Of a stretch of DNA of 64,000 nt, positions 45,301 through 54,555 are shown one piece after another. The stretch covers positions 1 to 64,000 of the forward strand of contig CAYNKL010000003.1 in assembly GCA_964397775.1 (NCBI GenBank). The letters are read 5' to 3'. The notes beneath the pieces are model-generated. The model was not told the DNA's origin, ran no database searches, and worked only from the letters and a program-made list of their open reading frames with translations. This stretch comes from Allosediminivita sp964397775. GTDB lineage: Bacteria; Pseudomonadota; Alphaproteobacteria; Rhodobacterales; Rhodobacteraceae. A program made the position numbers and the translations under genes. Positions within the stretch are counted from its first letter, which is position 1; every line of letters starts with the position of its first letter.

Positions 45301-45720
45301 ACCGGGCAGAGATGGGTGGGGCCGTTCGAAGATCGGCCTGTCGGGAAAGGGGAAGGGGATCGGCACCGGGCGCGAGGGCTGGGGCGGGGAGCCCGGGTCG
45401 GCGATGATCTCGGCCCAGAGCGCCGTGGCGCCACCTTCCGTCGGCAGGGTGACGGTGACCTCGTCGCCCTCCTTCATCGAGAAGGGTGGCTCGAGCCGCT
45501 TGCCGGAGCTGTCGCGCCAGACGGCGTCGGTGCGGAAGGCGAGCCGCTCGAACTGTCCCGGACCGATGTCGGCCCGCTCAAGCACGAAGGGCATGGTGGG
45601 CAGGCCGAGCCTGGGGTGATGGGCGACGCGGATGTGCGGGCCGGGGCGCGCATGGCTGTCGCCGGGGCCGATGGCCAGCGCCTGGAGATTGAAGAGGCCG
45701 GGGTTCGCGATCTCGGTCAT
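42337..45720 (-). CDS. Large hypothetical protein with fibronectin-like C-terminus (giant operon gene 2)
   Basis: A 1127-residue protein without signal peptide or membrane helices. The N-terminal ~130 residues contain a Pro-rich beta segment (SRPVPIPFPFPDRPIF). The middle has a helical block, FFFRLLVNAARNTHGLSSHV. The last ~120 residues look like one fibronectin-type beta sandwich (SAPATLTLVPAAGPVPP ... GTRYRVRLIDPVGRESPAVE). Start ATG 45720 has GGAGG inside the end of the 2928-residue gene, only one base between them. Homology unknown to me. Confidence 0.7.
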   Translation of the reverse strand: MTEIANPGLFNLQALAIGPGDSHARPGPHIRVAHHPRLGLPTMPFVLERADIGPGQFERLAFRTDAVWRDSSGKRLEPPFSMKEGDEVTVTLPTEGGATALWAEIIADPGSPPQPSRPVPIPFPFPDRPIFERPHPSLPGFGARPRPDLGRILDTDIADALRARPRTTAMQVEAFVRSATGGSSPLGTRSDLPFAFSGTGLVRFVIRGNGAIVGIRWLDGDRRQKIDWRVVDILNLPHEGGRRYVSISGWEDLCRRRVEDQTPQRRPMQDLATALPRFSAPGHSSAEEHARVDTLFAPLKDPLGVLITGPTPQHQHVTRHNLERPNGDNVLHDDVAEATIPTLSLVLQGQADPGTGSWMGYKTLDTSLPDSTARRLSFYRVTGYFRDPTDDVLAEGGFFFRLLVNAARNTHGLSSHVELFDHFLKLAGNWLGQSGMQASSQLAPFTGYDMGAMAVADHFAPLDPLEPPQIDTPRHRDWLPAPRSAPRRAIEAGLNGVPPAGALAVQMRQPPGGSSWHSLNRTRDTGAGAGAWRTLILPSPPGTDPSAPTTSPAPQTLLTDNNTGPEAFRLHAANMDRFGRYSDWASANGAAGPRPRPPKPVLIGSYRQPEISSGSHSGRITATVPLPEDASLAPGAFPLVRAELTVLVDGVAFGPTRNLPVGDAIPIHPNHGINESLPPPDHLPIPDGEDQFGLRITFDGPPIPPTQSRPLRMTVVWVDTAGQTSVPSDPVRLTMTDPYPPAQIPIPDVLDYAARPDATGTAWVERDIPGSPSQRYAVYYADENRLRDHLRRSALAADATLLATLEAEPDPAARATALRAAQARFPATLFERLEGAVETTPNLRFRHGLPGTLRVLSAYKVAVESGANAAGPDLTALDTIFYGVPNSDPPTRPSVTVRLVDPEPHEPGLVAEVTVTLRAGLAEGAMARIRRTRSGVVDPIRNPVVATVAMGPVDPATGLQTATFRDIGAAQVAPGARLMAFIKYAWIAEVQGAPEPGSVSSASGAVPGLWSAPSAPATLTLVPAAGPVPPTLLSGSSDAAPGGRRNIRIDFAYPLDLTPGTPGPWRVRVERAEPQDGLELVSEDPAPAGSTFAVESAPAEILPVGTRYRVRLIDPVGRESPAVEHIV

Positions 45721-45721
45721 G

Positions 45722-48700
45722 TCAGAAACCCTCCAGGTCGAGCATCAGGGGCTGGGTGCGCATCTGGCGGCGTCCGGTGATCTGCCCGTCGCTCGTGTCG
45801 AAAATCAGTTGGAAGCTCGCGGGATCGGCACCCGCCGGGATCGGGGTCACCGGCCGCAGCAGCACCCGCGTGGCGTTGCGGTTGATGCGCGTCACGCGCA
45901 GCTCGGTGCCGCCGTAGCGTGCGCCGCGCAGCCGGCAGCGGTCGGCGATGACCACTTCGGTGCCCGAGATCACATGGGCCACGCGGTTCAGCGGTTCGAG
46001 CGCGTCCACCAGGAAGGCCACCGTCGAAAGCGTGCCGCCTCCGTCCTGTTCCCAGATCTGGAAGAGACGGGCCTGGTCCTGGGGCAGGCCGAGCGTGCCG
46101 AGGCCCATGGCATTCATCGCCTCGTCGAAGAGACGGTCCGAGGGCGGCTGCGCGCCCGCGGGTGTGACCGGGGCCGGGACGGGTGGCAGGGTCGCGCCCG
46201 GCTCGAGGATGAGCTCGGCCGCGGGGGTTGGCTGCACGCCGCCGTCGGTGTCGCAGCCGAGCGCCTGGATCATCTCGGTCGGGTTGGCGTAGCGCGAGGT
46301 GCGGAAGTTGGCGGCGCTGACCATGATGCGGTCGGTGCTGTCGCCGCTGCGCACGGCCCAGAGGTTGGCGTCGTAGAAGACGTCCGGCTCCAGCGGGTAG
46401 ACCCCGGCGAGCGTGGTGCCGCCGACCGGGTGTTCACTGTCGATACAGGGCGCGTCGCGCACGGCCTCGGTGATGCGCTGCTCGGCGGGCGTCATGAATT
46501 CGCGCGGGATGCTGAAGGTCCCGATCGTGCCCGTGAGCGGGATCGCGGAGGCGGTCAGGAGCGTGCCGCCGGACCTCGGTTCGGGATCGGTGCGGCGCAC
46601 TTCGATCTCTAGTTCGCGGTTGTAGCGGTCCACGAGGTTGGCGACGTGATCCTGGGCAAAGTGGAAGACCACCGGATCTTCGGTGAAATGCGCGATGGCG
46701 CCGGTTTCCGGGGCGCTCGCCGCGAGGTAGCGGTCGAGGTCGCGCGGATCGAAGAGGTGTTCGTTCGGGCCGTCCTGCCGGGTGGGGATCGCCGTGTTTT
46801 CGGCGGCCGTCCGGAAGCGGAAGGACTGCATCGTGCCGGGCTGCCAGTCGCCCGCGGGCGGGACCTGCGGTGGCTGTTCGTCCTCGCGTTCGCTGAGCCA
46901 GGACTGGAATTCCCAGTCGACTTCGATCCGGTAGACAGTATCGGGGTCGAGCAGGACGGGGCGTCCGCCGTCGGTCGGGTCGGAATTGTCGAGCGTGTCT
47001 TCGATCTCGTCCCGGATGACCTCGTCGATGGCGTGCCAGCGGGCGGCCCGGTCGTCGATGGCGCAGAGGCCGATGAAGGTGACGTCCTGCCCGGGCGTGC
47101 GCGTGAGCACGCGGATCTCGTCCACGGATTCCGGCGCGGCGGGCATGGTGTAGCGGACCACGTGGCAGGTGGAGCCGTCCTCTTGCGGATGCGAGGAGAT
47201 GACTTCGGGTGCCCATGCCGTGCCGGTGCCGCCGTCGGAGCGTGTGCGGCCGAGTACTTCGGGGAGCGCGCCTGCCACGGCGTGGGTCAGAGATCGGGTT
47301 CCGAGGTCGGTGCGCAGGCCGCGCAGAACCGTCGGGCGGCCATCGCGGCGTGCCTCGGTGGGGCCGGTCTCGCGCAGGCAAACCTCGACCAGGGCGCCGG
47401 CGCCCTTGGCGCGGACCATGATCCGCGCGATGGCCTCGGCCTTGAGGGTGAGGCGCAGGTCGGTGCTGGCGGACTCGCCCCCTTCGCCGGCGATCCTGCG
47501 GCCTTGGCCGTCGAAGGCATCGACCTGGTAGGCGGCGCCCTTGCGGACCAGCAGGTGCAGGCGGACGTGGTTGGCTGTGCGCGACAGGCCGATCTCGAGC
47601 CCGGCTTCGCCGAAGGCCAGCGCGGCGGGCTGGTCGTTGCGGGCGGGCAGGGCCTTGAGGGTCTTTTCGTTGCGCGGATCGCTGAAGGTGAGACCTTCGA
47701 GCGCGACATCGGTGCGGGCGCCGACGACCTTGGCGCGGGAGAGCGCAATGCAGCGGTTGGCCGGGCGGAGCATGGTGCCCGCGCGGCAGCAGAGGCGATA
47801 GAGCACCGCCTCGTTGGCGCCGCCGGACAGGGTGATGCGCACGATGGGCGCCTGGCCGGAGAGGCGCAGGACGAGGGGTTTCTTCTGGTCGGTGCCCGAG
47901 GTCGAAGCGACATCCTTGCCGTCGGCTCCGAAGCCCACGGCCTTGATCGGTCCGCCGAAGAGCATGACGTGAAGCTCCACGTCGAGACAGCCCTCGGGCA
48001 GGGTCAGGGTGAGCCCGCTGTCGGGGATCAGAAGCTCGGCCCGACCGTCGCGGCCCGAGCGCGGGGTGCCCCTGGTGTCGGCCTGATCGGCCAGTCGGAT
48101 CGGGGTGCCGCGCGCGGCGGGGCGGATCACGAGGCCGTCGACCGTGGCCTCGGCCCGGCCTTCGAGGGTGCGAGGAAGGTCGTCGAGGTCGATGCAGCGC
48201 GCGGTGCCGCCGTCAGTCTTGCCGACGCAGCAGAGCCGGTAGAGGAAAGCCTCGCCCGAGCCGCCCTCGATCATGACGGTGACCATGGGGGTGCTTGCCT
48301 CGAGCACGATGGTGTGACCCACGTCCTGCGTTGCGGGAGAGCCGGCGGTTGCGACGGTGTTGCCGGCGGCATCGAGGCCCGAGACCTTGACCGCGCGGGC
48401 GCCGAGCACGACCGAGACCTCGATCTTGGTGCAGCCGCGGGGCAGCGTGATCCGGGCGCCTTTCGCGGGGAGCTGAATGTCGCCCAGCCCGTCCTGGCCG
48501 AAGCCGCCGGGGGCCGCGGCGTCGACCGCGTCGCGCAGGAGGAAGCGTTCGGAGGGATCGAGGGTTTCGAAGGTGGCGCCGTCATGGGTGAACTGCGGCG
48601 CGTTCACCACGTTGTTGCTGAGGCCCTTGAACTCGATGCAGGCGCGCGGGTCGCCGGTCGGCACATCGCCCGGCCGCTTGCAGCAGACGCGGTAGAGATG

Positions 48701-51700
48701 GAAGGCCTTGAGCCCGTCTGTGAGCATCTCGACGCGCAGGATCCCGCTGGCGGACTCGAGGATGGCGAGCGCGGGGCGGTTGATGGGCGTGTCCATGATC
48801 TCGTCGGTGGTGCTGCCGTCGGCGTGGTGCACGCGCAGGAGCAGGCGTCCGTCCGAGGGCTTGAACCAGTGCAGTTCGAGCAGATGGCAGGGGCGTTTCA
48901 GGGTGAGCGTCGCGCCGGGGTTCGAGATCAGCACATCGGTCTTGCCGTCGCTGCCGAATTCGGGCTGGACCGCGTTCGAGATGTCGATCCGGTCGGTGGC
49001 CTGCAGCGTGTTGCGACGGGTGGCACTGGTGCGCTGGTTGGCGGTGAGCACGAAGGGGGGCAGGTCGAAGCTTTCGGCCTGCTGGCCGAAGGCGAGATCC
49101 TCGAACTCGTAGCAGCCCGATCCGGTGCCTCCGCCCTCGCCGCTGTCGCACACCAGAAGCGTCAGCACACCCATGCGCACGGCGCGGTCAAGCTCGATCC
49201 GCCAGGGCAGGGCGAGCGGGACCAGGGCGCCCGAGCTTTCGGCCCGGACCAGGCGGGGCAGACGATAGCCGTCGCTGGCAAGGCCGGTGGCAAGGGCCGT
49301 GGCGGGCACCGGGCGGACCGCGCCCGGCTCGAAAAGCGCGCCCGAGGCACCGACCAGGGAGACCAGATCACTGCCCGTCACCTCGTCGCTGCCCACCTGC
49401 AGGAAGGCGCGGGAGAGGCCCTGGAAGTTGCTCGGGTAGGGACCCGGTGGCGGGCCGAGGCGGCGCAGGCGGCTGACGGTCGATGACAGGATGCGGACCT
49501 CGCCGCCGCGCAGGCAGGCCTTGCGCGGGGGTGGCACGCGTTCGCAGACGCGGCGGACGATCTCGGCCGGGTCGCCGGGCTGGCCTTCGCCGCCGTCGGC
49601 GGTGCTCTGGGCCCAGGCCCAGGGTTCGCGGTTGAGAAGCTGCAGGCTCGTGACCTCGGCGCCCGAGGGCAGCGGGGCGGTGTCACCCGAGGTGTCGTCG
49701 GCGGCGCGCGAGGGCGGATGGGTCCAGGTGGAGAGCAGCGGATCGCCGGAAGGGTCGGTGACGGGCGCGTTGTCGGCGTCCCGCACCAGCCGCACGTCGA
49801 GAAGGCGATAGGTGTAGCGCAGGCGGTTGGAGCCGAACCAGCGTTCGCCGGCGGGCGTCTCGCCGGGGTCGAACTGGTGGCCGGCGGGGATCGCATCCTC
49901 GATGAAATGGCGGAAGTTCAGGACGGGCACCGTGTCGGGCCAGACCGTGTGATTGTCCTCGGGGGCGACGCCCTGGTTTTGTGACTGGCCGTCGACCTCG
50001 ACGAAATCGTAGATCGCCGCGCCCTGCGGTGCCCCGGTCGTCGCCATGCCGGTCACGCGGTTCAGCCGGTCCGTGAGGCTGATGGAGGCCACGGGCGGTT
50101 CGGGATCGGGTGTCTCGAACTCGGCGGCGCTGCCGAAGTCGAGCGTGATGCAGCCCTCGACCGTGAAGAAGAAGAAGTCGACCGAGGCGCAGAAGCGGGC
50201 TTCCTCGAGGGCGGCGACGGCGTCTCCGTCGGGCGGATTGTAGTAGCTGACGACGATGGCGGCATCGACCGAGGCGGAGACGATCACCAGATCGAGCGAG
50301 CCGCGCAGGTAGAGCCCGCCCTTGATGAAGAGCGGGTCGGTGCCCATGCCGACGTAGATCGCGCCCGAGACGGAGAGTTCGAGCGGGCCGGCCTTCCATT
50401 CGAAACCGGCCCCGGCGCCGAAGCCGATGGAGAATCCGTCGAAGTTCCAGTCCTTGTTCGGGCCGAAGTTCGGCAGGCCGCCGCCTTCGACCATGAGGAA
50501 GGACCAGACCTCGATATCGAGCGTGCCGGGCAGGAAGGTGATGGTGACCGGTTCGCCCGAGCGGCCGGGGCCGTTGTCGCTGCCGATGCGGACGTACGAG
50601 TTGCCGCCCGCGCGGGGGAAATGGGCGCCGAAGGGCAGCTTGAGTTCCAGAAGCTTGGGGATCTTGTACGTGGCCGAGACGGCGACGGTGACGGCGTCCT
50701 CGTTGATGACGACGAGGCCCGTGATCGAGGCGCTCTGGCCGTCCTTCTTGTCCTTGGCGGTCTTGTCCGGGATCGAGAGGATGTTGACCTCGACACCGAA
50801 GATGACCTCCACGTCCGGGAAGGCCACGACAATCATGCCGGTCGCAGAGAACGAGAACGAGGCATCGGGCAGGGTGCCGACGACCACACCCACGCCGAAG
50901 GCGTACTGGCCCTTCTCGGGCGCGTACTTGTCCTCGGGGTCCTTGCGCCACCAGCCGATTTCGCGGGCGACGACGTCCTCGGTCTCGGCCACGTCGCGGG
51001 CGCCGTTGATGACGACCTGGCCGATGAAGCCGTGGATGGCGATGGGCAGGGGGCCGAGCGGGATGCCGCCGGGGAATTGCACGCGCCCGTAGAGGCTGAG
51101 GAAGAGCGAAGGGGCGAAATCGGGCGGATCGTCGGGGACGCCCACGGCCAGCGCGACCGAGGCATTACAATAAAGCGGGATCAGCGTCGCGTCGACGCCG
51201 GCCTTGAGGATGCCGTTGTCCTCGATCTTGATCCGGCCTTCGCCCGTGATCGTCGCGGGAATGTCGACCGTGGCCTTGAGCCCGCGGAGCGAGAATTCGG
51301 GGCCGCCGTCGAGACCGCCATTGGCATCGGTGTTGAATGTCACGCGGAAGGTGGCTTCCGTGACCTCGACCACGCCGATGTCGATGGCCACCGCCAGCGT
51401 CGGTTCGAACCAGAGCGAACCGGTGCCCATCTTGAATTCGGTGATCCGCAGCAGCCGGCCGAGCGGGCCGTCGATCTTCCAAAGCCCGGAATCCTCGATC
51501 GACATGGATTTGCTGGTCTGGGCGAGGCCGATCTTGTCGATGAGCGGGGCGTCTGGATCGGTATTGTCGAACTCGACGCCCACGTCCGTGTACTTGATCT
51601 TCATCGGCTGATCGGGATCGGTCCGCAGCCCGAGCGACCCCGCATTGACGTGCAGCGTGTTGGTGTAGTCGGCGGTGACCGTGATCTTGTAGGACTGTAG

Positions 51701-54508
51701 CGGGTCGGCGATGGTCTTGGTCTGCGCCTTGGCCTGAAGCCTGGTGAAGGCAGACATGGAGCCCGGCCCGATCAGCGGACCACCCCCGAAGTTGGCGCTG
51801 GCAAAGCCGGTGATGGCGGCCAGCGCGCCGAGGCGCACGCCGGATTCGACCGCGTCGGTGTCGAAGTCGATGCCCGAGGCCAGCATGGGCCCGAAGCTGA
51901 GAGCGGCCACCAGGTTGGGCTGCTCGATGTCGAAGAGGCCCTCGGGGTCGCCCTCGGACTTGATGCCCAGCAGGAACTCGGTGAAGCCGGTCAGATCGTC
52001 GTAGACCCATTTGCCGTAGACGGTCAGGACCTCGCTCGTGGTGCTGATGCCGTCGGCGCCGGAGGGCGTCCAAGCGTATTCGAACTCGGCAAGGTTGGGG
52101 ACGATATCCTCCCAGCCGGAGAAACGCGGCCGGTCCCAGCTGAGCTTGAGCAGGACGCGGTAGTCGGCGCGCGCATCGTCGTTGTCGGCGGGCAGCACGT
52201 CGCGCCCCGGTGCGGGCACGAGGATCAGGCGGCGGGTTGGCGCGACGGCGGACGAGGTCTCGCGCCGGGCCGCGTCGGAGGACGTGCCGCCGACGGCGTA
52301 GATATCGACGCGGCGATAGCCCACGCGGATCTCTTCGCGGGTGGGATCGGGCGGGTTGCTGCGCAACCCGTTGCCCGCGCCGTCCTTGGGCCAGCTGCTG
52401 CGATCCACGACGCTCGGGTCCTTGATAAGCCGTCCCGAGGCTTCGGCCTCGTCGGGTTCGATCAGGGCCAGGGTGGCCGCGTCGAGCGCACCGAGGCCCT
52501 GTTCCTGGTGGCCCTCGACCGGTGCGGTCACCGCGGACTCGGATCCGGCTGGCGTGGTCAGCAGGCGCACGCCCTCGTCCCGGCGCCGCCCCGCGAGCCC
52601 GACGTTGTAGGCGTCGGTGCCCACGTCGTCGCAGCGGCCGATCACGACAAACTTGCCCCCGGAATAGTTGGAAGCCCAGGCGAGCAGGCTTTCGTGCAGG
52701 TTGCTGCCGTGGTTGTTGAAGGGGCGCTTGGCGCCCCAGCTGCCGTTGGTGCTTTCGTCGAACTCGAAGATGACCTGCACGTGGCGGTCCTCGTCGAAAC
52801 CGGCCGGTGTGCCGCCTTCGAAAACCGCAACTTCGGCGATGGTGCCAGAGGGGATGTCGACGGTCGTGCCGCTGATCGCGCCCATGGCATTGGCGCCGTC
52901 GAGGCGGCCGTGTTCGTGGAAGGCGGCGAGGTCATAGACCCCGAGGATCGCGGCGGGGGCCACGGGGGCCGTAGGGGTGCTTGCCTCGAAGACGCCGTCC
53001 TCGCAGCCGATGTAAAGCAACCCGTCGAGGGGATCGCGCAGGCGCAGCCGGAGGCGGGTTTCCGAGGTCTCGGAGCCGGTCTGACGCAGGCGAATGATGT
53101 GCAGGCCGCGCGCGTCCGAGGGCAGCGTCAGGGCGAGGCTGGTGCCGCTGCTGTCGATGCCGAGCGTCTCGGAGTGCCATTCGAAGGTCGCGGCGGGATC
53201 GGCGGGGCTGGCGGCGGCCTCGAGCGTGAGCTGGGTCATCGCGTCGATGGGACCGTTGAGATCCACCACGTTGGCGAGCCGTGTGCCCGCGATGGTCACG
53301 GAGATCCCGGGCGCGGTGCCGCTTGCCACCATGCGGACGGTGAATTCGGGCTTGCGGCGCTTGTCGTCGTCACCCGGGCCAAGAACCTCGATCGGCGTGA
53401 TGCGGATGACGTCGCCGTGGCGGACCGTTCCGGTGGCGTTGTCGCCGGTCTGTTTGGCGCGCCCGGGAAACTTGAACTCGGCCTCGTAGTCGAGAATGCC
53501 GCTGCCGGGAGGCGGCGCCGGGACGGCGAGGGAGGCGGTGAGCTCGACGCTCTCGCCGGGTTCGGCCTGAAGCTCCAGCGTGCCCTCGTCGAAGTCGAAG
53601 CCCGAGGTGATGTCGGCGCCGCCTTGGGTGAAGGCGAAGGTGGTGGGGTTCAGCGGCGAGGCGCCGAACTGAACCTCGATCTCGGCCTGCAGGCCGAGCG
53701 GGTCGCCGATCAGCAGATCGCGGACCGAGAGCGAGAAGCCGCCTTTGCCGAGCGCGTTCGAGGGGCAGTAGATGGCCACTTCCTCAATGGCGAGGCCGAC
53801 CCAGTCGGCGGACTGGCCGCGTTCCAGGACAAAGGCGGGCGAGAATTCCTCGGAATAGTCGAAGAGGACGTTCTTGACGGTGAGGCCGAACTGGGAGCTG
53901 CCGATCAGCACGTGCGGCGGGGCGAGCGTGACGTTGGTGACGGCGCCCATCAGCGCATCGGGGATCAGCGGATCGCCCCCGCCGGTAGCGTCGATGAAGC
54001 GTGTGACGACCGGCTGGTCGGAGGCGCGCCGCTCGAACCGCAGCGCGGCAGAACCGACGATGGCAGCGGGCGGATTGCCGGGTTTCGGGGAGAGGTGGCG
54101 GGGCGTGGTGCCGCTTTCGGGGATGAAGTCGGCGGCGACAAGACCGTCAAGTTCGAGCTCGAATTCGCCCAGCATCAGGTCGAGCTGCCAGGACTCGGCG
54201 CCCGGTTCCATGTCGCCGGTCAGGGCGGCCCGCCGGAACGACAGGCGGAACGGCACGCCGGTGGTGATCATGGGGATCTTGAGCTTGCCGAAGGGGAGGT
54301 CGAAGGCTTCGACATCCTGTCCGGCGACGGCCACGTCGAGGCTCTGGAGGCGCCCGGTGTGGATGATGGCCTGGTCGCTCGTACGGCTTTGGAGTTCGAG
54401 CGCGACGAAGCGTTCGACAAAGCGCGAGACCGGGGCAGGAAGCGCCTGGTTGACGCGATCAATCGCGTCGAAAAGCGATACCAACGGAACGCCGGCAACC
54501 TGAGGCAT
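45722..54508 (-). CDS. Giant 2928-residue modular protein (giant operon gene 1)
   Basis: A single uninterrupted frame. No signal peptide is seen (MPQVAGVPLVSLFDAIDRV). Residues ~575-655 resemble an OmpA-type peptidoglycan-binding domain (VIFEFDESTNG ... VVIGRCDDVGTDAYN, LAGRRRDEGVRLL). Residues ~835-1470 are a long beta-rich stretch with glycine-rich turns such as GRVQFPGGIPLGPLPIAI, reminding me of DUF6603 proteins. Residues ~1799-2380 hold four repeats of about 150 residues; the first three end in YRxCC. The last ~500 residues contain fibronectin-like segments. GAGGTGG precedes the ATG 54508. Confidence 0.78.
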   Translation of the reverse strand: MPQVAGVPLVSLFDAIDRVNQALPAPVSRFVERFVALELQSRTSDQAIIHTGRLQSLDVAVAGQDVEAFDLPFGKLKIPMITTGVPFRLSFRRAALTGDMEPGAESWQLDLMLGEFELELDGLVAADFIPESGTTPRHLSPKPGNPPAAIVGSAALRFERRASDQPVVTRFIDATGGGDPLIPDALMGAVTNVTLAPPHVLIGSSQFGLTVKNVLFDYSEEFSPAFVLERGQSADWVGLAIEEVAIYCPSNALGKGGFSLSVRDLLIGDPLGLQAEIEVQFGASPLNPTTFAFTQGGADITSGFDFDEGTLELQAEPGESVELTASLAVPAPPPGSGILDYEAEFKFPGRAKQTGDNATGTVRHGDVIRITPIEVLGPGDDDKRRKPEFTVRMVASGTAPGISVTIAGTRLANVVDLNGPIDAMTQLTLEAAASPADPAATFEWHSETLGIDSSGTSLALTLPSDARGLHIIRLRQTGSETSETRLRLRLRDPLDGLLYIGCEDGVFEASTPTAPVAPAAILGVYDLAAFHEHGRLDGANAMGAISGTTVDIPSGTIAEVAVFEGGTPAGFDEDRHVQVIFEFDESTNGSWGAKRPFNNHGSNLHESLLAWASNYSGGKFVVIGRCDDVGTDAYNVGLAGRRRDEGVRLLTTPAGSESAVTAPVEGHQEQGLGALDAATLALIEPDEAEASGRLIKDPSVVDRSSWPKDGAGNGLRSNPPDPTREEIRVGYRRVDIYAVGGTSSDAARRETSSAVAPTRRLILVPAPGRDVLPADNDDARADYRVLLKLSWDRPRFSGWEDIVPNLAEFEYAWTPSGADGISTTSEVLTVYGKWVYDDLTGFTEFLLGIKSEGDPEGLFDIEQPNLVAALSFGPMLASGIDFDTDAVESGVRLGALAAITGFASANFGGGPLIGPGSMSAFTRLQAKAQTKTIADPLQSYKITVTADYTNTLHVNAGSLGLRTDPDQPMKIKYTDVGVEFDNTDPDAPLIDKIGLAQTSKSMSIEDSGLWKIDGPLGRLLRITEFKMGTGSLWFEPTLAVAIDIGVVEVTEATFRVTFNTDANGGLDGGPEFSLRGLKATVDIPATITGEGRIKIEDNGILKAGVDATLIPLYCNASVALAVGVPDDPPDFAPSLFLSLYGRVQFPGGIPLGPLPIAIHGFIGQVVINGARDVAETEDVVAREIGWWRKDPEDKYAPEKGQYAFGVGVVVGTLPDASFSFSATGMIVVAFPDVEVIFGVEVNILSIPDKTAKDKKDGQSASITGLVVINEDAVTVAVSATYKIPKLLELKLPFGAHFPRAGGNSYVRIGSDNGPGRSGEPVTITFLPGTLDIEVWSFLMVEGGGLPNFGPNKDWNFDGFSIGFGAGAGFEWKAGPLELSVSGAIYVGMGTDPLFIKGGLYLRGSLDLVIVSASVDAAIVVSYYNPPDGDAVAALEEARFCASVDFFFFTVEGCITLDFGSAAEFETPDPEPPVASISLTDRLNRVTGMATTGAPQGAAIYDFVEVDGQSQNQGVAPEDNHTVWPDTVPVLNFRHFIEDAIPAGHQFDPGETPAGERWFGSNRLRYTYRLLDVRLVRDADNAPVTDPSGDPLLSTWTHPPSRAADDTSGDTAPLPSGAEVTSLQLLNREPWAWAQSTADGGEGQPGDPAEIVRRVCERVPPPRKACLRGGEVRILSSTVSRLRRLGPPPGPYPSNFQGLSRAFLQVGSDEVTGSDLVSLVGASGALFEPGAVRPVPATALATGLASDGYRLPRLVRAESSGALVPLALPWRIELDRAVRMGVLTLLVCDSGEGGGTGSGCYEFEDLAFGQQAESFDLPPFVLTANQRTSATRRNTLQATDRIDISNAVQPEFGSDGKTDVLISNPGATLTLKRPCHLLELHWFKPSDGRLLLRVHHADGSTTDEIMDTPINRPALAILESASGILRVEMLTDGLKAFHLYRVCCKRPGDVPTGDPRACIEFKGLSNNVVNAPQFTHDGATFETLDPSERFLLRDAVDAAAPGGFGQDGLGDIQLPAKGARITLPRGCTKIEVSVVLGARAVKVSGLDAAGNTVATAGSPATQDVGHTIVLEASTPMVTVMIEGGSGEAFLYRLCCVGKTDGGTARCIDLDDLPRTLEGRAEATVDGLVIRPAARGTPIRLADQADTRGTPRSGRDGRAELLIPDSGLTLTLPEGCLDVELHVMLFGGPIKAVGFGADGKDVASTSGTDQKKPLVLRLSGQAPIVRITLSGGANEAVLYRLCCRAGTMLRPANRCIALSRAKVVGARTDVALEGLTFSDPRNEKTLKALPARNDQPAALAFGEAGLEIGLSRTANHVRLHLLVRKGAAYQVDAFDGQGRRIAGEGGESASTDLRLTLKAEAIARIMVRAKGAGALVEVCLRETGPTEARRDGRPTVLRGLRTDLGTRSLTHAVAGALPEVLGRTRSDGGTGTAWAPEVISSHPQEDGSTCHVVRYTMPAAPESVDEIRVLTRTPGQDVTFIGLCAIDDRAARWHAIDEVIRDEIEDTLDNSDPTDGGRPVLLDPDTVYRIEVDWEFQSWLSEREDEQPPQVPPAGDWQPGTMQSFRFRTAAENTAIPTRQDGPNEHLFDPRDLDRYLAASAPETGAIAHFTEDPVVFHFAQDHVANLVDRYNRELEIEVRRTDPEPRSGGTLLTASAIPLTGTIGTFSIPREFMTPAEQRITEAVRDAPCIDSEHPVGGTTLAGVYPLEPDVFYDANLWAVRSGDSTDRIMVSAANFRTSRYANPTEMIQALGCDTDGGVQPTPAAELILEPGATLPPVPAPVTPAGAQPPSDRLFDEAMNAMGLGTLGLPQDQARLFQIWEQDGGGTLSTVAFLVDALEPLNRVAHVISGTEVVIADRCRLRGARYGGTELRVTRINRNATRVLLRPVTPIPAGADPASFQLIFDTSDGQITGRRQMRTQPLMLDLEGF

Positions 54509-54555
54509 AATCCACCTCTTGTTGAGAAATAATTTTGGGGAAAGACTCGGTAAAA

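Noticed and set aside
46646..49486. 946-codon plus-strand frame opposite the giant gene
   Set aside because: Shadow of the repeat region of the giant protein: low-complexity Gly/Arg/Ala sequence, no ribosome site and no recognisable domain.
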